Source of the DNA: Terriglobia bacterium
Lineage (GTDB): Bacteria; Acidobacteriota; Terriglobia; Bryobacterales; Bryobacteraceae
DNA: 32,950 bases
Reading direction: 5' to 3'
Assembly (NCBI GenBank): GCA_020073615.1
Contig: JAIQEX010000076.1
Coordinates: 1 to 32,950, forward strand
Shown piece by piece: positions 1 to 9,341 of the stretch (positions within the stretch are counted from its first letter, which is position 1; the number at the start of each line of letters is the position of its first letter). Under the pieces are notes generated by a model that was not told where the DNA came from, made no database searches, and worked only from the letters and a program-made list of their open reading frames with translations. The translations under genes and the position numbers were made by a program.

Positions 1-38
1 CACAGCACCAGCAGGATGCACCACAGCAGAAACTTCAC
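1..38 (-). CDS. 5' end of a gene running off the left edge
   Basis: Reading leftwards from a GTG at 38-36 gives MKFLLWCILLVL, a basic residue followed by a hydrophobic run as in a signal peptide or first membrane segment. A GGAGG sequence lies about 9 nt upstream of the GTG, a plausible ribosome binding site. Only 12 codons are inside the window, so no function can be given. It would be divergent from aroC. Confidence 0.35.
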   Translation of the reverse strand, partial: MKFLLWCILLVL

Positions 39-120
39 CACGCCACGCCTCCGTTCTCCATGGTAGTACGCGCCGAACCGGGGAATTGTTCCAGTCTGCT
101 ACGATAAAAACTCTCGTCTA

Positions 121-1293
121 ATGTTGCGATTCGAGACCGCCGGAGAATCCCACGGAGAGTGCCTGGTGGCCACGCTTGCGGGCCTGCCCGCGGGCATACC
201 CATCTCGCTCGAGGCGGTGAACCGGGAGCTTTGGCGCCGCCAGCAGGGCTACGGCCGCGGGGGCCGCATGAAGATCGAGGCCGACCACGCCGAGATCGTC
301 GCCGGTGTCCGCCATTCGCGCACCATCGGCTCCCCTATCGCCATCCTGATCCAGAACGAGGACTGGAAGAACTGGACCGACGCGCTGCCCGTCGAGGACA
401 ACGATGGCGGGGAAAACCTGCGCAAGCCGGTGACGCGGCCCCGGCCGGGCCATGCCGACCTGGCCGGCGCCCTGAAGTACAACTTCCACGACGCGCGTTA
501 CATCCTGGAGCGCGCCAGTGCGCGTGAAACCGCCGCGCGCGTGGCCGCCGGCGCCATGGCCAAAGCGCTGTTGGGCGAATTCGCCATCGCGGTCCTGAGC
601 CACGTGATCGCCGTGGGTGCGGTTCGCCTGGAGCGCGCCGCGGCGTGGGATGAGCTGGTGGCGCTGAGCCGCCGCGACCAGGTGCTGCTGGGCTGCGTGG
701 ATGAGGAAACGGAAGCGCGCATGAAAGAGGTGGTCGACCAGGCGTACCGCACGGGCGACACGGTGGGCGGCGTTTTCGAGGTGGTGGCGCGCGATGTGCC
801 CCCCGGGCTCGGGTCGCACGTGACCTGGGACTCGCGACTCGACGGCCGGCTGGCCCAGGCGCTGGTCTCCATTCAGGCGGTGAAGGGCGTGGAAGTCGGC
901 TTTGCGGCGGAAGGCGCGGCCCGCTTCGGGTCGCAGGTGCAGGACACCATCCACTACCGCCGCGAGACCGGGCACTTCTTCCGCGGCGCCAATCGCGCGG
1001 GCGGCCTGGAAGGCGGCATGACCAATGGCGAGGATGTGCTGGTGCGCGCCATGCTCAAGCCCATCTCCACGCTGCGCCGGCCGCTGGAATCGGTGGATTT
1101 CGCCACCCGCGAGCCGGCGCTCGCCGCCTATGAGCGCTCTGACGTCTGTGTGGTGCCGGCCGCCGGGGTGATCGGCGAGGCCATGGTGGCGCTCGTGCTG
1201 GCGCAGGCGTTTCTGGAAAAGTTCGGCGGCGATTCGCTCGCGGAAACGCGGCGGAATTACGATGGCTATTTGGAACAAGTGAGACGTTTCTGA
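121..1293 (+). CDS. aroC: chorismate synthase
   Basis: Chorismate synthase converts 5-enolpyruvylshikimate-3-phosphate to chorismate, the last common step of aromatic amino acid synthesis, using reduced FMN; it is cytoplasmic and tetrameric. The 390-residue product has the family's usual length. It starts MLRFETAGESHG with the GESHG motif at residues 8-12, continues with the G-R-G-G-R-M-K-I-E-x-D stretch at 45-55 that leads into the G-x-x-x-x-R-T-I-G-S-P-I block, and has R-A-S-A-R-E-T-A-x-R-V at 131-141. The late G-G-M-T-N-G-E block is also present. I see no strong Shine-Dalgarno before the ATG. It heads a run aroC-def-fmt-argJ with a 5-bp gap to def, so the genes are probably co-transcribed. 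Every signature is intact and the start matches the family N-terminus. Confidence 0.97.
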   Translation: MLRFETAGESHGECLVATLAGLPAGIPISLEAVNRELWRRQQGYGRGGRMKIEADHAEIVAGVRHSRTIGSPIAILIQNEDWKNWTDALPVEDNDGGENLRKPVTRPRPGHADLAGALKYNFHDARYILERASARETAARVAAGAMAKALLGEFAIAVLSHVIAVGAVRLERAAAWDELVALSRRDQVLLGCVDEETEARMKEVVDQAYRTGDTVGGVFEVVARDVPPGLGSHVTWDSRLDGRLAQALVSIQAVKGVEVGFAAEGAARFGSQVQDTIHYRRETGHFFRGANRAGGLEGGMTNGEDVLVRAMLKPISTLRRPLESVDFATREPALAAYERSDVCVVPAAGVIGEAMVALVLAQAFLEKFGGDSLAETRRNYDGYLEQVRRF

Positions 1294-1298
1294 CTCCT

Positions 1299-1814
1299 AT
1301 GGTTTATCCGATTGTGAGATTCGGCGACCCGGTGCTGGAGCGCGAAGCCGAAAACGTGACGCAATTCGACACCCCCGAGCTGCACCAGTTCCTCATCGAC
1401 ATGTTCGAATCCATGTATGCCTCCAAGGGCGTGGGGCTGGCCGCGCCGCAGATCGGCTTCTCCCGGAAAATTGCGGTGATCGATATCTCTAACGGCGAGA
1501 ACCCCGCCGACAAGCTGGTGCTCATCAATCCCAAGATCGTGCATATCGAGGGAAAGCAGGTGGGTGAGGAAGGCTGCCTCAGCATTCCCGGTTTCCGCGA
1601 GCAGGTGCGGCGCGCCCGGCGCGTCACCGTGCGGGCCAAGAACGCCCTGGGCGAGGAGTTCGAACGGACGGGCGAAGACCTGCTGGCGCGCGCCTTCCTG
1701 CACGAAACCGATCATCTCTACGGCCGGCTGTATATCACGCACATCAGCGCCTTGAAGCGCGACCTGATGAAGCGCAAAATCAAGAAGCTCCAGCGCGCCG
1801 GGGACTGGGGCTGA
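1299..1814 (+). CDS. def: peptide deformylase
   Basis: Removes the formyl group from the N-terminal methionine of nascent proteins; an Fe2+/Zn2+ metallohydrolase acting at the ribosome exit. All three family motifs are present in the 171-residue product: GVGLAAPQ at residues 44-51, EGCLS at 91-95 (metal ligand Cys93), and HETDH at 135-139 (metal ligands His135 and His139, catalytic Glu136). The third motif is usually HExDH, so the Thr is acceptable. The gene starts 5 bp after aroC and ends 10 bp before fmt. The def-fmt pairing is classical, because the two enzymes remove and add the same formyl group. Confidence 0.97.
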   Translation: MVYPIVRFGDPVLEREAENVTQFDTPELHQFLIDMFESMYASKGVGLAAPQIGFSRKIAVIDISNGENPADKLVLINPKIVHIEGKQVGEEGCLSIPGFREQVRRARRVTVRAKNALGEEFERTGEDLLARAFLHETDHLYGRLYITHISALKRDLMKRKIKKLQRAGDWG

Positions 1815-1824
1815 GGCGCGGCCC

Positions 1825-2769
1825 ATGCGCCTGGTTTTCTTGGGAACGCCGGCCTTTGCCGTGCCCACGCTGGAACGCGTGGTGGAAGCGGGTCACGAAG
1901 TGCTGGCGGTGGTGACCCAGCCGGACCGGCCGCGCGGCCGCGGGCAGCACGCCGCGCCCCCGCCGGTGAAAGAGACCGCCCTGCGCCTGGGTTTGCCGGT
2001 CTATCAGCCGGAGCGCGTGCGGCGTCCCGAAGCGGTGGAGTTTCTCGCCGGGCTGGCGGTGGATGCCATGGTCGTGGTCGGCTACGGCCAGATCATTCCG
2101 CAGGCGGTGATCGATCTGGCGCCGCTCGGCATCGTCAACGTGCACGCCTCGCTCCTGCCGAAGTACCGCGGCGCCGGGCCGGTGCAGTGGGCCATCCTCA
2201 ACGGCGAAACGCGCACCGGTGTGACCACCATGCGCATCGATGCCGGCCTGGACACCGGGGACATGCTGCTGAAGGCGGAGACGGAAATCGGCGCGGAGGA
2301 GGATGCCCTCGCGCTGGGCGGCCGACTGGCGGCAATGGGAGCGCGCCTGCTGGTGGAGACGCTCCGCGGACTGGCCTCGGGCGCCATCGTCCCGGAGAAG
2401 CAGGATTCCGCGCAGGCCACCTGGGCGCCGCTGCTCAAGAAGGAGGATGGACGGATCGACTGGAGCCGGCCGGCGCCCGAGATTCATAATCGCGTGCGCG
2501 GCCTGCAGCCGTGGCCGGGGGCATACACCACCTTTCGCGGGCAGACGCTCCACATTTGGACGGCCGTTGTGTCCGGGCGAGGCATGCCGGCACAGAGCTG
2601 CGGAAGCGGGAAGATCCTCAGCGTCCGGCCGCTGGTGGTGGCCTGCGGCTCCGGCGCCCTGGAGCTTCGCGAGCTGCAGCTCGAAGGGCGCAAACGCATC
2701 CCCGCGGCCGATTTCGCCAACGGTCAGCGTCTGGCCGAAAATGAAATCTTAGGAGAGACCGGGGCGTGA
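1825..2769 (+). CDS. fmt: methionyl-tRNA formyltransferase
   Basis: Transfers the formyl group from 10-formyltetrahydrofolate to Met-tRNAfMet before translation initiation. The 314-residue product begins MRLVFLGTPAFAVP, typical of Fmt. The catalytic centre reads N-V-H-A-S-L-L-P-K-Y-R-G at residues 105-116, with Asn105 and His107 as expected active residues. The partner Asp is Asp143 in D-A-G-L-D-T-G-D. The C-terminal part (about 200-314) is the OB-fold tRNA-binding domain. The stop TGA overlaps the next gene's GTG in a 4-bp GTGA junction at 2766-2769, indicating translational coupling to argJ. Intact and of normal length. Confidence 0.97.
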   Translation: MRLVFLGTPAFAVPTLERVVEAGHEVLAVVTQPDRPRGRGQHAAPPPVKETALRLGLPVYQPERVRRPEAVEFLAGLAVDAMVVVGYGQIIPQAVIDLAPLGIVNVHASLLPKYRGAGPVQWAILNGETRTGVTTMRIDAGLDTGDMLLKAETEIGAEEDALALGGRLAAMGARLLVETLRGLASGAIVPEKQDSAQATWAPLLKKEDGRIDWSRPAPEIHNRVRGLQPWPGAYTTFRGQTLHIWTAVVSGRGMPAQSCGSGKILSVRPLVVACGSGALELRELQLEGRKRIPAADFANGQRLAENEILGETGA

Positions 2770-3944
2770 CATTACCGCTCGGATATCTATACTCCGCCAC
2801 CTACGCCGGCATCCGCAAGGCGGCCAAAGACGATGTGGCGCTGATCGTGAGCGGTCTGCCGGCCAATGCCGCGGCCGTGTTCACGCAGAACCTGGTGCAG
2901 GCCGCCCCGGTGAAACTGTGCCGCCGCTTCCTGAAAGCGTCGCACGGACAGGTGGGCGCCATCCTGGTCAACGCCGGGAATGCCAACTGCGCCACACGCA
3001 CGGGGGAAAAGGCGGCCATGGCCGCGTGCAAGGCCGCCTCGTTGCTGCTGCGCTACCCGATTCCGCAAATTCTGCCCGCCTCCACCGGCGTGATCGGCGT
3101 GGAGCTGGACGCGCAGAAAATCGTCGCCGCCCTGCCGCGGTTGGTGGAGGCCTTACATCCGGACGGCTTCGAAGATGTGGCGCGCGCCATCATGACCACC
3201 GATCTGGTGCCCAAGACCGCGTTCGGGGAGGTGAAGCTGCGCCGCGGGGTGGTGCGCATTGCCGGCATGACCAAAGGCTCCGGCATGATCCATCCGCGGA
3301 TGGCCACCACCCTGGGATTCGTGATGACCGACGCCCAAATTCCGGTGGCGCACCTGCGTGCGATGCTGAAACGCTCGGTGGAGCGCAGTTATAACCGGCT
3401 CTCGGTGGACGGAGACACTTCCACCAACGACACCCTGGTGCTGCTCGCCAACGGGGCTTCGGGGGTGCGGCCGGATGTCGGCGAGTTCCCCCGTGTGGAA
3501 GAGGAGATCGCGCGCGTGATGGAATCGCTTGCCCGCGCCATCGCGCGCGACGGCGAGGGCGCCCGGAAGCTGATCACCATTCTGGTTTCGGGCGCGCCCA
3601 CTAACGATGCCGCGGCGCGGATGGCGCGCGCCATCGCCAATTCGCCGCTGGTCAAGACCGCGGTGGCGGGCTCGGATGCCAACTGGGGCCGCATCCTCTC
3701 CGCGGCCGGCAACGCGGGCGTGGCGTTCCAGCCCGCCCGCACCGACATTCACCTGCAGGATGTGATGGTGTGCCGCGGCGGGGTGGCGGCGCCGTTTTCC
3801 GAAGCCGGGTTGAAGAAGAAGCTGGATGCGCCGGAGTGCGAAATCCGCGTCGCCATCCGCGGCCGGGGCAAAGGCGAAGCGCGCTTCTGGACTTGCGACT
3901 TCACCGAAGAATACATCCGCATCAACGCCAGCTACCGGACCTGA
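2766..3944 (+). CDS. argJ: bifunctional ornithine acetyltransferase / N-acetylglutamate synthase
   Basis: ArgJ recycles the acetyl group from N-acetylornithine to glutamate in the cyclic arginine pathway. The proenzyme of 392 residues cleaves itself just before a conserved threonine. The KGSGMI-H-P-R-M-A-T-T-L-G-F segment at 170-185 places the cleavage between Ala180 and Thr181, which becomes the nucleophile. The oxyanion-hole segment S-T-G-V-I-G is at 106-111. The gene starts with GTG inside the fmt stop, and no other arg gene is in view, so arginine synthesis is split across the genome. Whether it is bifunctional or only an ornithine acetyltransferase cannot be decided from the motifs. Confidence 0.95.
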   Translation: MTLPLGYLYSATYAGIRKAAKDDVALIVSGLPANAAAVFTQNLVQAAPVKLCRRFLKASHGQVGAILVNAGNANCATRTGEKAAMAACKAASLLLRYPIPQILPASTGVIGVELDAQKIVAALPRLVEALHPDGFEDVARAIMTTDLVPKTAFGEVKLRRGVVRIAGMTKGSGMIHPRMATTLGFVMTDAQIPVAHLRAMLKRSVERSYNRLSVDGDTSTNDTLVLLANGASGVRPDVGEFPRVEEEIARVMESLARAIARDGEGARKLITILVSGAPTNDAAARMARAIANSPLVKTAVAGSDANWGRILSAAGNAGVAFQPARTDIHLQDVMVCRGGVAAPFSEAGLKKKLDAPECEIRVAIRGRGKGEARFWTCDFTEEYIRINASYRT

Positions 3945-3945
3945 G

Positions 3946-4380
3946 ATGAGACGCCGCACGTTATTGCTATCGTTCGCCGCCCTCGCCCTGTGCCACTCCG
4001 CCGCCCCGCGGCCGGATTCCGAACAGGAGGTTTCGGACCTGTTTGCCTCCCTGGCCGCAGCCCTGAGCGAAGGCAACGCCGGCGCGTTCCTGGAAGGATT
4101 CGACCCGGCCATGGCAGGGTTCGAGAAGCTGCGGGACGACGTGACGGGCCTGGTGCGCGAAGCCGAACTGCAGTCCTCCATCGAGTTTCTGGCCAACGAC
4201 GGAGACGATCGCGCGCGTACGGTGTCAGTCGATTGGATTCTGCGGATCGACCAGCGGCAGGATGCCGGCGGGGGCACGCGCCGGAGGCAGACGGTGAAGT
4301 GCCGGGTGGCGAAGCAAGGCAAAAGGTGGCGGATCGAGGCGCTCGACCCGCGAGAATTTTTCGCGCCGCCCCGCTTGTGA
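3946..4380 (+). CDS. small exported protein, NTF2-like fold possible
   Basis: A 144-residue protein starting with ATG one base after the argJ stop; an in-frame ATG further upstream lies inside argJ and is not a likely start. The N-terminus MRRRTLLLSFAALALCHSAA is a typical signal peptide. The cysteine in LALC is not in a good lipobox because Leu precedes it. The remainder is soluble and charged, with an N-terminal helix (SEQEVSDLFASLAAALSEG) followed by strand-like stretches ending in W-R-I-E-A-L-D. That helix-then-curved-sheet pattern resembles SnoaL/NTF2-like proteins, but no catalytic residue identifies a function. It is the last gene of the + strand run and converges on the ABC-F gene 21 bp further on. 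Confidence 0.75.
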   Translation: MRRRTLLLSFAALALCHSAAPRPDSEQEVSDLFASLAAALSEGNAGAFLEGFDPAMAGFEKLRDDVTGLVREAELQSSIEFLANDGDDRARTVSVDWILRIDQRQDAGGGTRRRQTVKCRVAKQGKRWRIEALDPREFFAPPRL

Positions 4381-4401
4381 GCACAGGGCCCCGCCCCTGA
4401 G

Positions 4402-6198
4402 TTAACCGCCGGCGCCTTGCTTGGCCTCGAGCTCCGCCCATCTTGCATAGAGCGCCGCCACACCCGCTTCGGCGGATTGCAGTCTCCGGTAACAGTCGTG
4501 GAGCCGCACGCCGTCGGAGACTACTTCGGGCGATTGCATTTCGGTTCGAATCGCTTCCAGCTCGCGCTCGGCTCCGAGGATGCGCTCTTCCATGGCTTCC
4601 CACTCGCGGGCTTCCAGGTAGGAGAGCTTCTTCTGCGCGGAAACCGGGCGCGGTGGCGGGGATGCCTTGGGCGTGAGCGGCCCCGGCGCCCGTTCCGCCT
4701 GCTCCCATTGCCAGTAGTCGGCGTAGAGCTGTGCCCCGCCCTGGCCGTCGAGACCGAGGACGCTCGTGCACACGCGGTCGAGCAGGTAGCGGTCGTGGGT
4801 CACCAGCACCAGCGCGCCGGGAAAATCGGCGAGGCTCTCTTCGAGCACGTCGAGCGTGGGAATGTCGAGATCGTTGGTGGGCTCGTCGAGCAGCAGCAGG
4901 TCGGCCGGCTGGAGCATAAGCCGTGCGATGAGCACGCGCGCCTGTTCGCCGCCCGAGAGGCTCGCCATGGGGCGGTCGAGCTGGCCGGCGTCGAACAGAA
5001 AGCGCCTGGCCCAGCCGGCCACGTGTATTGGGCGGTCGCGGAAGATCACCGTGTCGCCGTGCGCGCCCAGCCCCTGGCGTAGCGTCTGCGCGGCGTCGAG
5101 CTGTTCGCGCGCCTGGTCGAAGTAGACCACGCGCAGCGCGTCGGCGCGCTCGATGCGGCCGGCGTCCGGCTCGAGCTCGCCCGTCAGAATGCGCAGCAGC
5201 GTGGTCTTGCCAGTGCCGTTGCGCCCCACCAGCCCGAGGCGCGAGCCGGGTTGCAGCGTGAAGCTCAGATCGCGGAACAGCGTGCGGCCGCCCAGATCCT
5301 TGGCGACGCCCTCCGCCGCGGCCAGCCGTTTGGTGCGGCGGTCGGTGGCCGTGAAATCGATCTGCGCCACGCCTTTGGCGCCGCGCGATTCCAGATCGCT
5401 CAGCTCGCCCATCAGCCGGCCGGCCGCGTCGATTCGCGCGCGCGACTTGCCGGTGCGCGCCTTGGGGCCGCGGCGCAGCCATTCCACTTCGCGCCGCACG
5501 CGGTTGGCCAGCGATTCCTGGCTCCGCGACTGCGCCAGCAGAAACTCCTCCTTCTTCTCCAGGAACTGGCTGTAGCTGCCCTCCACGCGAAAGATGCCTT
5601 GCGGATAGACGCGGTCGATTTCCGCCATATCGTTGACCACGTTGTCGAGGAAGTAGCGGTCGTGGCTCACCACCACGCTGGCGAAGGGCGCGGTGGCCAG
5701 CAGTTTTTCGAGCCACAGGATGCCCTCCAGGTCGAGATGATTGGTGGGCTCGTCGAGAAACAGCAGGTCGGGCTGGAGGGCCAGCTCGCGCGCGATGGCC
5801 AGGCGCCGCTGCCATCCGCCGGAAAGCGATTGCGCGCGCACGGCACCGCCGGTGAAGCCGGCGCGTCCCAGCGTCTGGTTGATGCGCGCGGCGCGCTCCA
5901 GGGGGTCGAGGCGCTCCTCGGCGATGGCCGCGGCGACGATCTCCGCGGCCGATTGATCGCCCGCGAAATCGACCTGCTGCGGCACGTACCCCACGCGCGT
6001 ATTGCGGCGCATCGAGAGCGACCCGGAATCGGGCTCCATCCGCCCGCACAGAATTCCGAGCAGCGTGGATTTTCCCGAGCCGTTGGCGCCAATCAGACCC
6101 AGGCGTTCGCCTTCGGAGATGCCGAGGGAAATGTCCCGGAACAGCGTGCGCGCGCCGAAGCTCTTGGAGAGGGAAGCGCAGCTTACCAGCAGCGCCAT
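4402..6198 (-). CDS. ABC-F family ATPase, Uup-like
   Basis: A soluble protein of 598 residues with two ABC ATPase domains and no membrane segment, the layout of ABC-F proteins that act on the ribosome or on DNA repair intermediates. Walker A motifs are GANGSGKST (37-45) and GRNGTGKTT (325-333); the signatures are LSGGW (125-129) and LSGGE; Walker B with the ABC-F hallmark is LDEPTNHLD (148-156). The linker between domains contains G-P-K-A-R-T-G-K-S-R-A-R, as in Uup. After residue about 510 a charged coiled-coil tail (A-Q-K-K-L-S-Y-L-E-A-R-E-W) matches the Uup C-terminal domain. The ATG directly follows the stop of the upstream FtsX permease (TAG-ATG), so it is in that operon. It is not a MacB-type transporter ATPase. 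Confidence 0.92.
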   Translation of the reverse strand: MALLVSCASLSKSFGARTLFRDISLGISEGERLGLIGANGSGKSTLLGILCGRMEPDSGSLSMRRNTRVGYVPQQVDFAGDQSAAEIVAAAIAEERLDPLERAARINQTLGRAGFTGGAVRAQSLSGGWQRRLAIARELALQPDLLFLDEPTNHLDLEGILWLEKLLATAPFASVVVSHDRYFLDNVVNDMAEIDRVYPQGIFRVEGSYSQFLEKKEEFLLAQSRSQESLANRVRREVEWLRRGPKARTGKSRARIDAAGRLMGELSDLESRGAKGVAQIDFTATDRRTKRLAAAEGVAKDLGGRTLFRDLSFTLQPGSRLGLVGRNGTGKTTLLRILTGELEPDAGRIERADALRVVYFDQAREQLDAAQTLRQGLGAHGDTVIFRDRPIHVAGWARRFLFDAGQLDRPMASLSGGEQARVLIARLMLQPADLLLLDEPTNDLDIPTLDVLEESLADFPGALVLVTHDRYLLDRVCTSVLGLDGQGGAQLYADYWQWEQAERAPGPLTPKASPPPRPVSAQKKLSYLEAREWEAMEERILGAERELEAIRTEMQSPEVVSDGVRLHDCYRRLQSAEAGVAALYARWAELEAKQGAGG

Positions 6199-7452
6199 CT
6201 ATTCATACCTCAGCGCCTCCACCGGATCCAGGCGCGCGGCCTTCACGGCGGGCCACACTCCGAAGAAGACTCCCACCGCCACGGAAACGCTGAAGCCCGC
6301 GAACAGCGCCCAGGCGGGCACCTGCGAGGGCAGCGAGGGCACCAGCGCGCCCACCAGCATGGTGAGCAGGACGGCGATGAGGATGCCCATGACGCCGCCC
6401 GCGCCGGTCAGGGTCATGGCTTCCACCAGGAACTGGCCGATGATGTCGCGCCGCCGCGCGCCCAGGGCCTTACGCACTCCGATTTCGCGCGTGCGCTCGG
6501 TCACGCTCACCAGCATGATGTTCATGACCCCTATGCCGCCCACCAGCAGGCCGAGGGCGGAAATGGCGATGGCCACCAGGCCGATCAAGCCGGTGATGCG
6601 GTCGAACTGCTGGATGATCTGGTCAGGGGTGGAGATGGAAAAATCGTTGGCCGTGCCGGCCGCCAGGTGGCGCAAGCGGCGCATGGCGCCCTCGACTTCC
6701 GCATACGCCTCCTCGCGCTTCCCCGTTTTGGCCTGGGCGATGATCATGAAGCGGTCCACCTGCGGGTAACGGCTGCGCGCCGTTCCCAGCGGAATGACGA
6801 TGGCGTTGTCCATGCCGTTTTCGCCGAAGAAGCCGCCCTTGGCCTTGGCATACACTCCGATGATGCCGTACTCGGCGCCATCCATCATCATGGTGCGGCC
6901 CACGGCGTGGCCGGTGGGAAACAGCGCCTCGGCCACGCCGGCGCCGATCACCGCCACGTGCGCGCTCCGCCGGTCTTCTTCGTACGTGTAGAAGCGGCCG
7001 GAAGCGAAATCGCGCGGCGAAATGTCGGCCATGTTGGGCGATTGGCCGGAGACGTTGATGGTGTCGGATTCGTAGCCGGGCACGCGCGCGGTGATCGGCT
7101 TGCCGTCCACCACCGGCGGCAGCACCACCTCGAGGCCCGTGTCCGCCACCGAAAAGCACCAGCGCTTGATGAAATCGGCGTACTCCGGTTTCAGCGCGCG
7201 CCGCTTGGCCTCCTTGGGAATCCGCGAGTCCTGGCTGGGGTCGCCCGTGGTCCGGAACAGGAAGATGTTGTCCGGACCGAGCTCCTGAAAGAAGACCACC
7301 ACGCCCTGGCGCAGGCCGGTGAGCAGCGAGGCCACGGTCACCACGGTGGTGATGCCGATGACGATGCCCAGGATGGTGAGCAGCGAGCGGAAGCGGTGAC
7401 TCCACACCGCGTAGACGGCCATCTGCATGTTTTCGCTGGCGCTGATATTCAC
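6199..7452 (-). CDS. MacB/FtsX-type ABC permease
   Basis: Inner-membrane permease of the MacB class, 417 residues with a GTG start. Topology: one membrane helix near residues 20-45 (S-L-L-T-I-L-G-I-V-I-G), then a large periplasmic domain (MacB_PCD type), then three helices forming the FtsX domain in the last 140 residues. The hallmark coupling segment M-N-I-M-L-V-S-V-T-E-R-T-R-E-I-G-V-R-K-A-L-G-A-R is present. The C-terminus ends A-x-x-L-D-P-V-E-A-L-R-Y-E, the common MacB ending. Family members pair with an ATPase to drive export or lipoprotein-linked mechanotransmission. Three bases separate it from the paralogous permease upstream. The substrate is unknown. Confidence 0.9.
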   Translation of the reverse strand: MNISASENMQMAVYAVWSHRFRSLLTILGIVIGITTVVTVASLLTGLRQGVVVFFQELGPDNIFLFRTTGDPSQDSRIPKEAKRRALKPEYADFIKRWCFSVADTGLEVVLPPVVDGKPITARVPGYESDTINVSGQSPNMADISPRDFASGRFYTYEEDRRSAHVAVIGAGVAEALFPTGHAVGRTMMMDGAEYGIIGVYAKAKGGFFGENGMDNAIVIPLGTARSRYPQVDRFMIIAQAKTGKREEAYAEVEGAMRRLRHLAAGTANDFSISTPDQIIQQFDRITGLIGLVAIAISALGLLVGGIGVMNIMLVSVTERTREIGVRKALGARRRDIIGQFLVEAMTLTGAGGVMGILIAVLLTMLVGALVPSLPSQVPAWALFAGFSVSVAVGVFFGVWPAVKAARLDPVEALRYE

Positions 7453-7455
7453 CGG

Positions 7456-8730
<1,275 letters not shown>

Positions 8731-8771
8731 CTCTTTTCAGGATACTCTAAGATGAAGATTCGGCGCTCCTC

Positions 8772-9341
8772 ATGCCCCTCCTTCGCCTCGCTTACGCCAC
8801 CCAGTTTCTGATCGCTCTGATCGCCGTCTTCGTGCTCTGGAGCCAGGTAGGCGGCCAGAGCCATCTCGATCTGATGCCGTGGTATTTGAAGCTAGGCCTG
8901 GGCGCGGGCGCGGCGCTGGCCGCGGTGAAAGCCACGGCCGCCGCGGTGGCGCGCGAGCAGCCCTGGAATTCCGGGACGCTGAAGTGGTTCGGCATCCTGC
9001 TGGCGCTGCTGGCCGGCTGCGGCCTGGCCAGCTACTACTACCACGTCTACGGCGAAACCGACGAGGAGCAGGACCAGCCGGATGTGTCGCAGTGGAGCAG
9101 GCCTCCCAGCCCGTCCCCATGGCTGACCGGGCTTCCCACAACGCGGCCCGTGGCCCGCGCCGGGAATTCACCTCAACCGGGAGAAGTCGAGCAACCACCG
9201 GTTACCGGGTTCGTCTCGATCGCCGGGAGTCGCCGGTCTCACGCCTTCGCCAGGCTCTCGAGGTACTCCATGGGACAGCCAACACCCTCAACCTGCAATC
9301 CAAGGCCCCGCAGCACATCGATGGCTACCATCCGCCGGTAG
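8772..9341 (+). CDS. small three-helix membrane protein with a probable read-through tail
   Basis: Open frame of 189 codons; the first ~107 residues look like a complete membrane protein. Three hydrophobic segments are visible near residues 8-25, 42-60 and 72-90, followed by a short acidic tail (E-T-D-E-E-Q-D-Q-P-D-V-S-Q). After that the composition changes to Pro/Arg/Ser with no structure, and the last ~100 bp run antisense to the AraC-DinB gene. The CAG-TGG-AGC-AGG-CCT at 9090-9104 aligns with the CAG-TAG-GGT-AGG-CCT that ends phhB, suggesting that Trp108 (9093-9095) replaced an ancestral TAG stop. I do not recognise the family. Divergent from the permease operon, 41 bp away. Confidence 0.6.
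   Translation: MPLLRLAYATQFLIALIAVFVLWSQVGGQSHLDLMPWYLKLGLGAGAALAAVKATAAAVAREQPWNSGTLKWFGILLALLAGCGLASYYYHVYGETDEEQDQPDVSQWSRPPSPSPWLTGLPTTRPVARAGNSPQPGEVEQPPVTGFVSIAGSRRSHAFARLSRYSMGQPTPSTCNPRPRSTSMATIRR

Noticed and set aside
118-1278. 386-codon frame antisense to aroC
   Set aside because: aroC on the + strand has every family motif; the antisense frame has none.
3932-6049. 705-codon minus-strand frame overlapping the ABC-F gene
   Set aside because: Arg/Ala-rich shadow of the ABC-F gene in another frame.
4402-6198. ABC-F protein as energy source of the neighbouring permeases
   Set aside because: Tandem ATPase domains with a Uup-type linker and tail act on ribosome or DNA, not on FtsX-type permeases.
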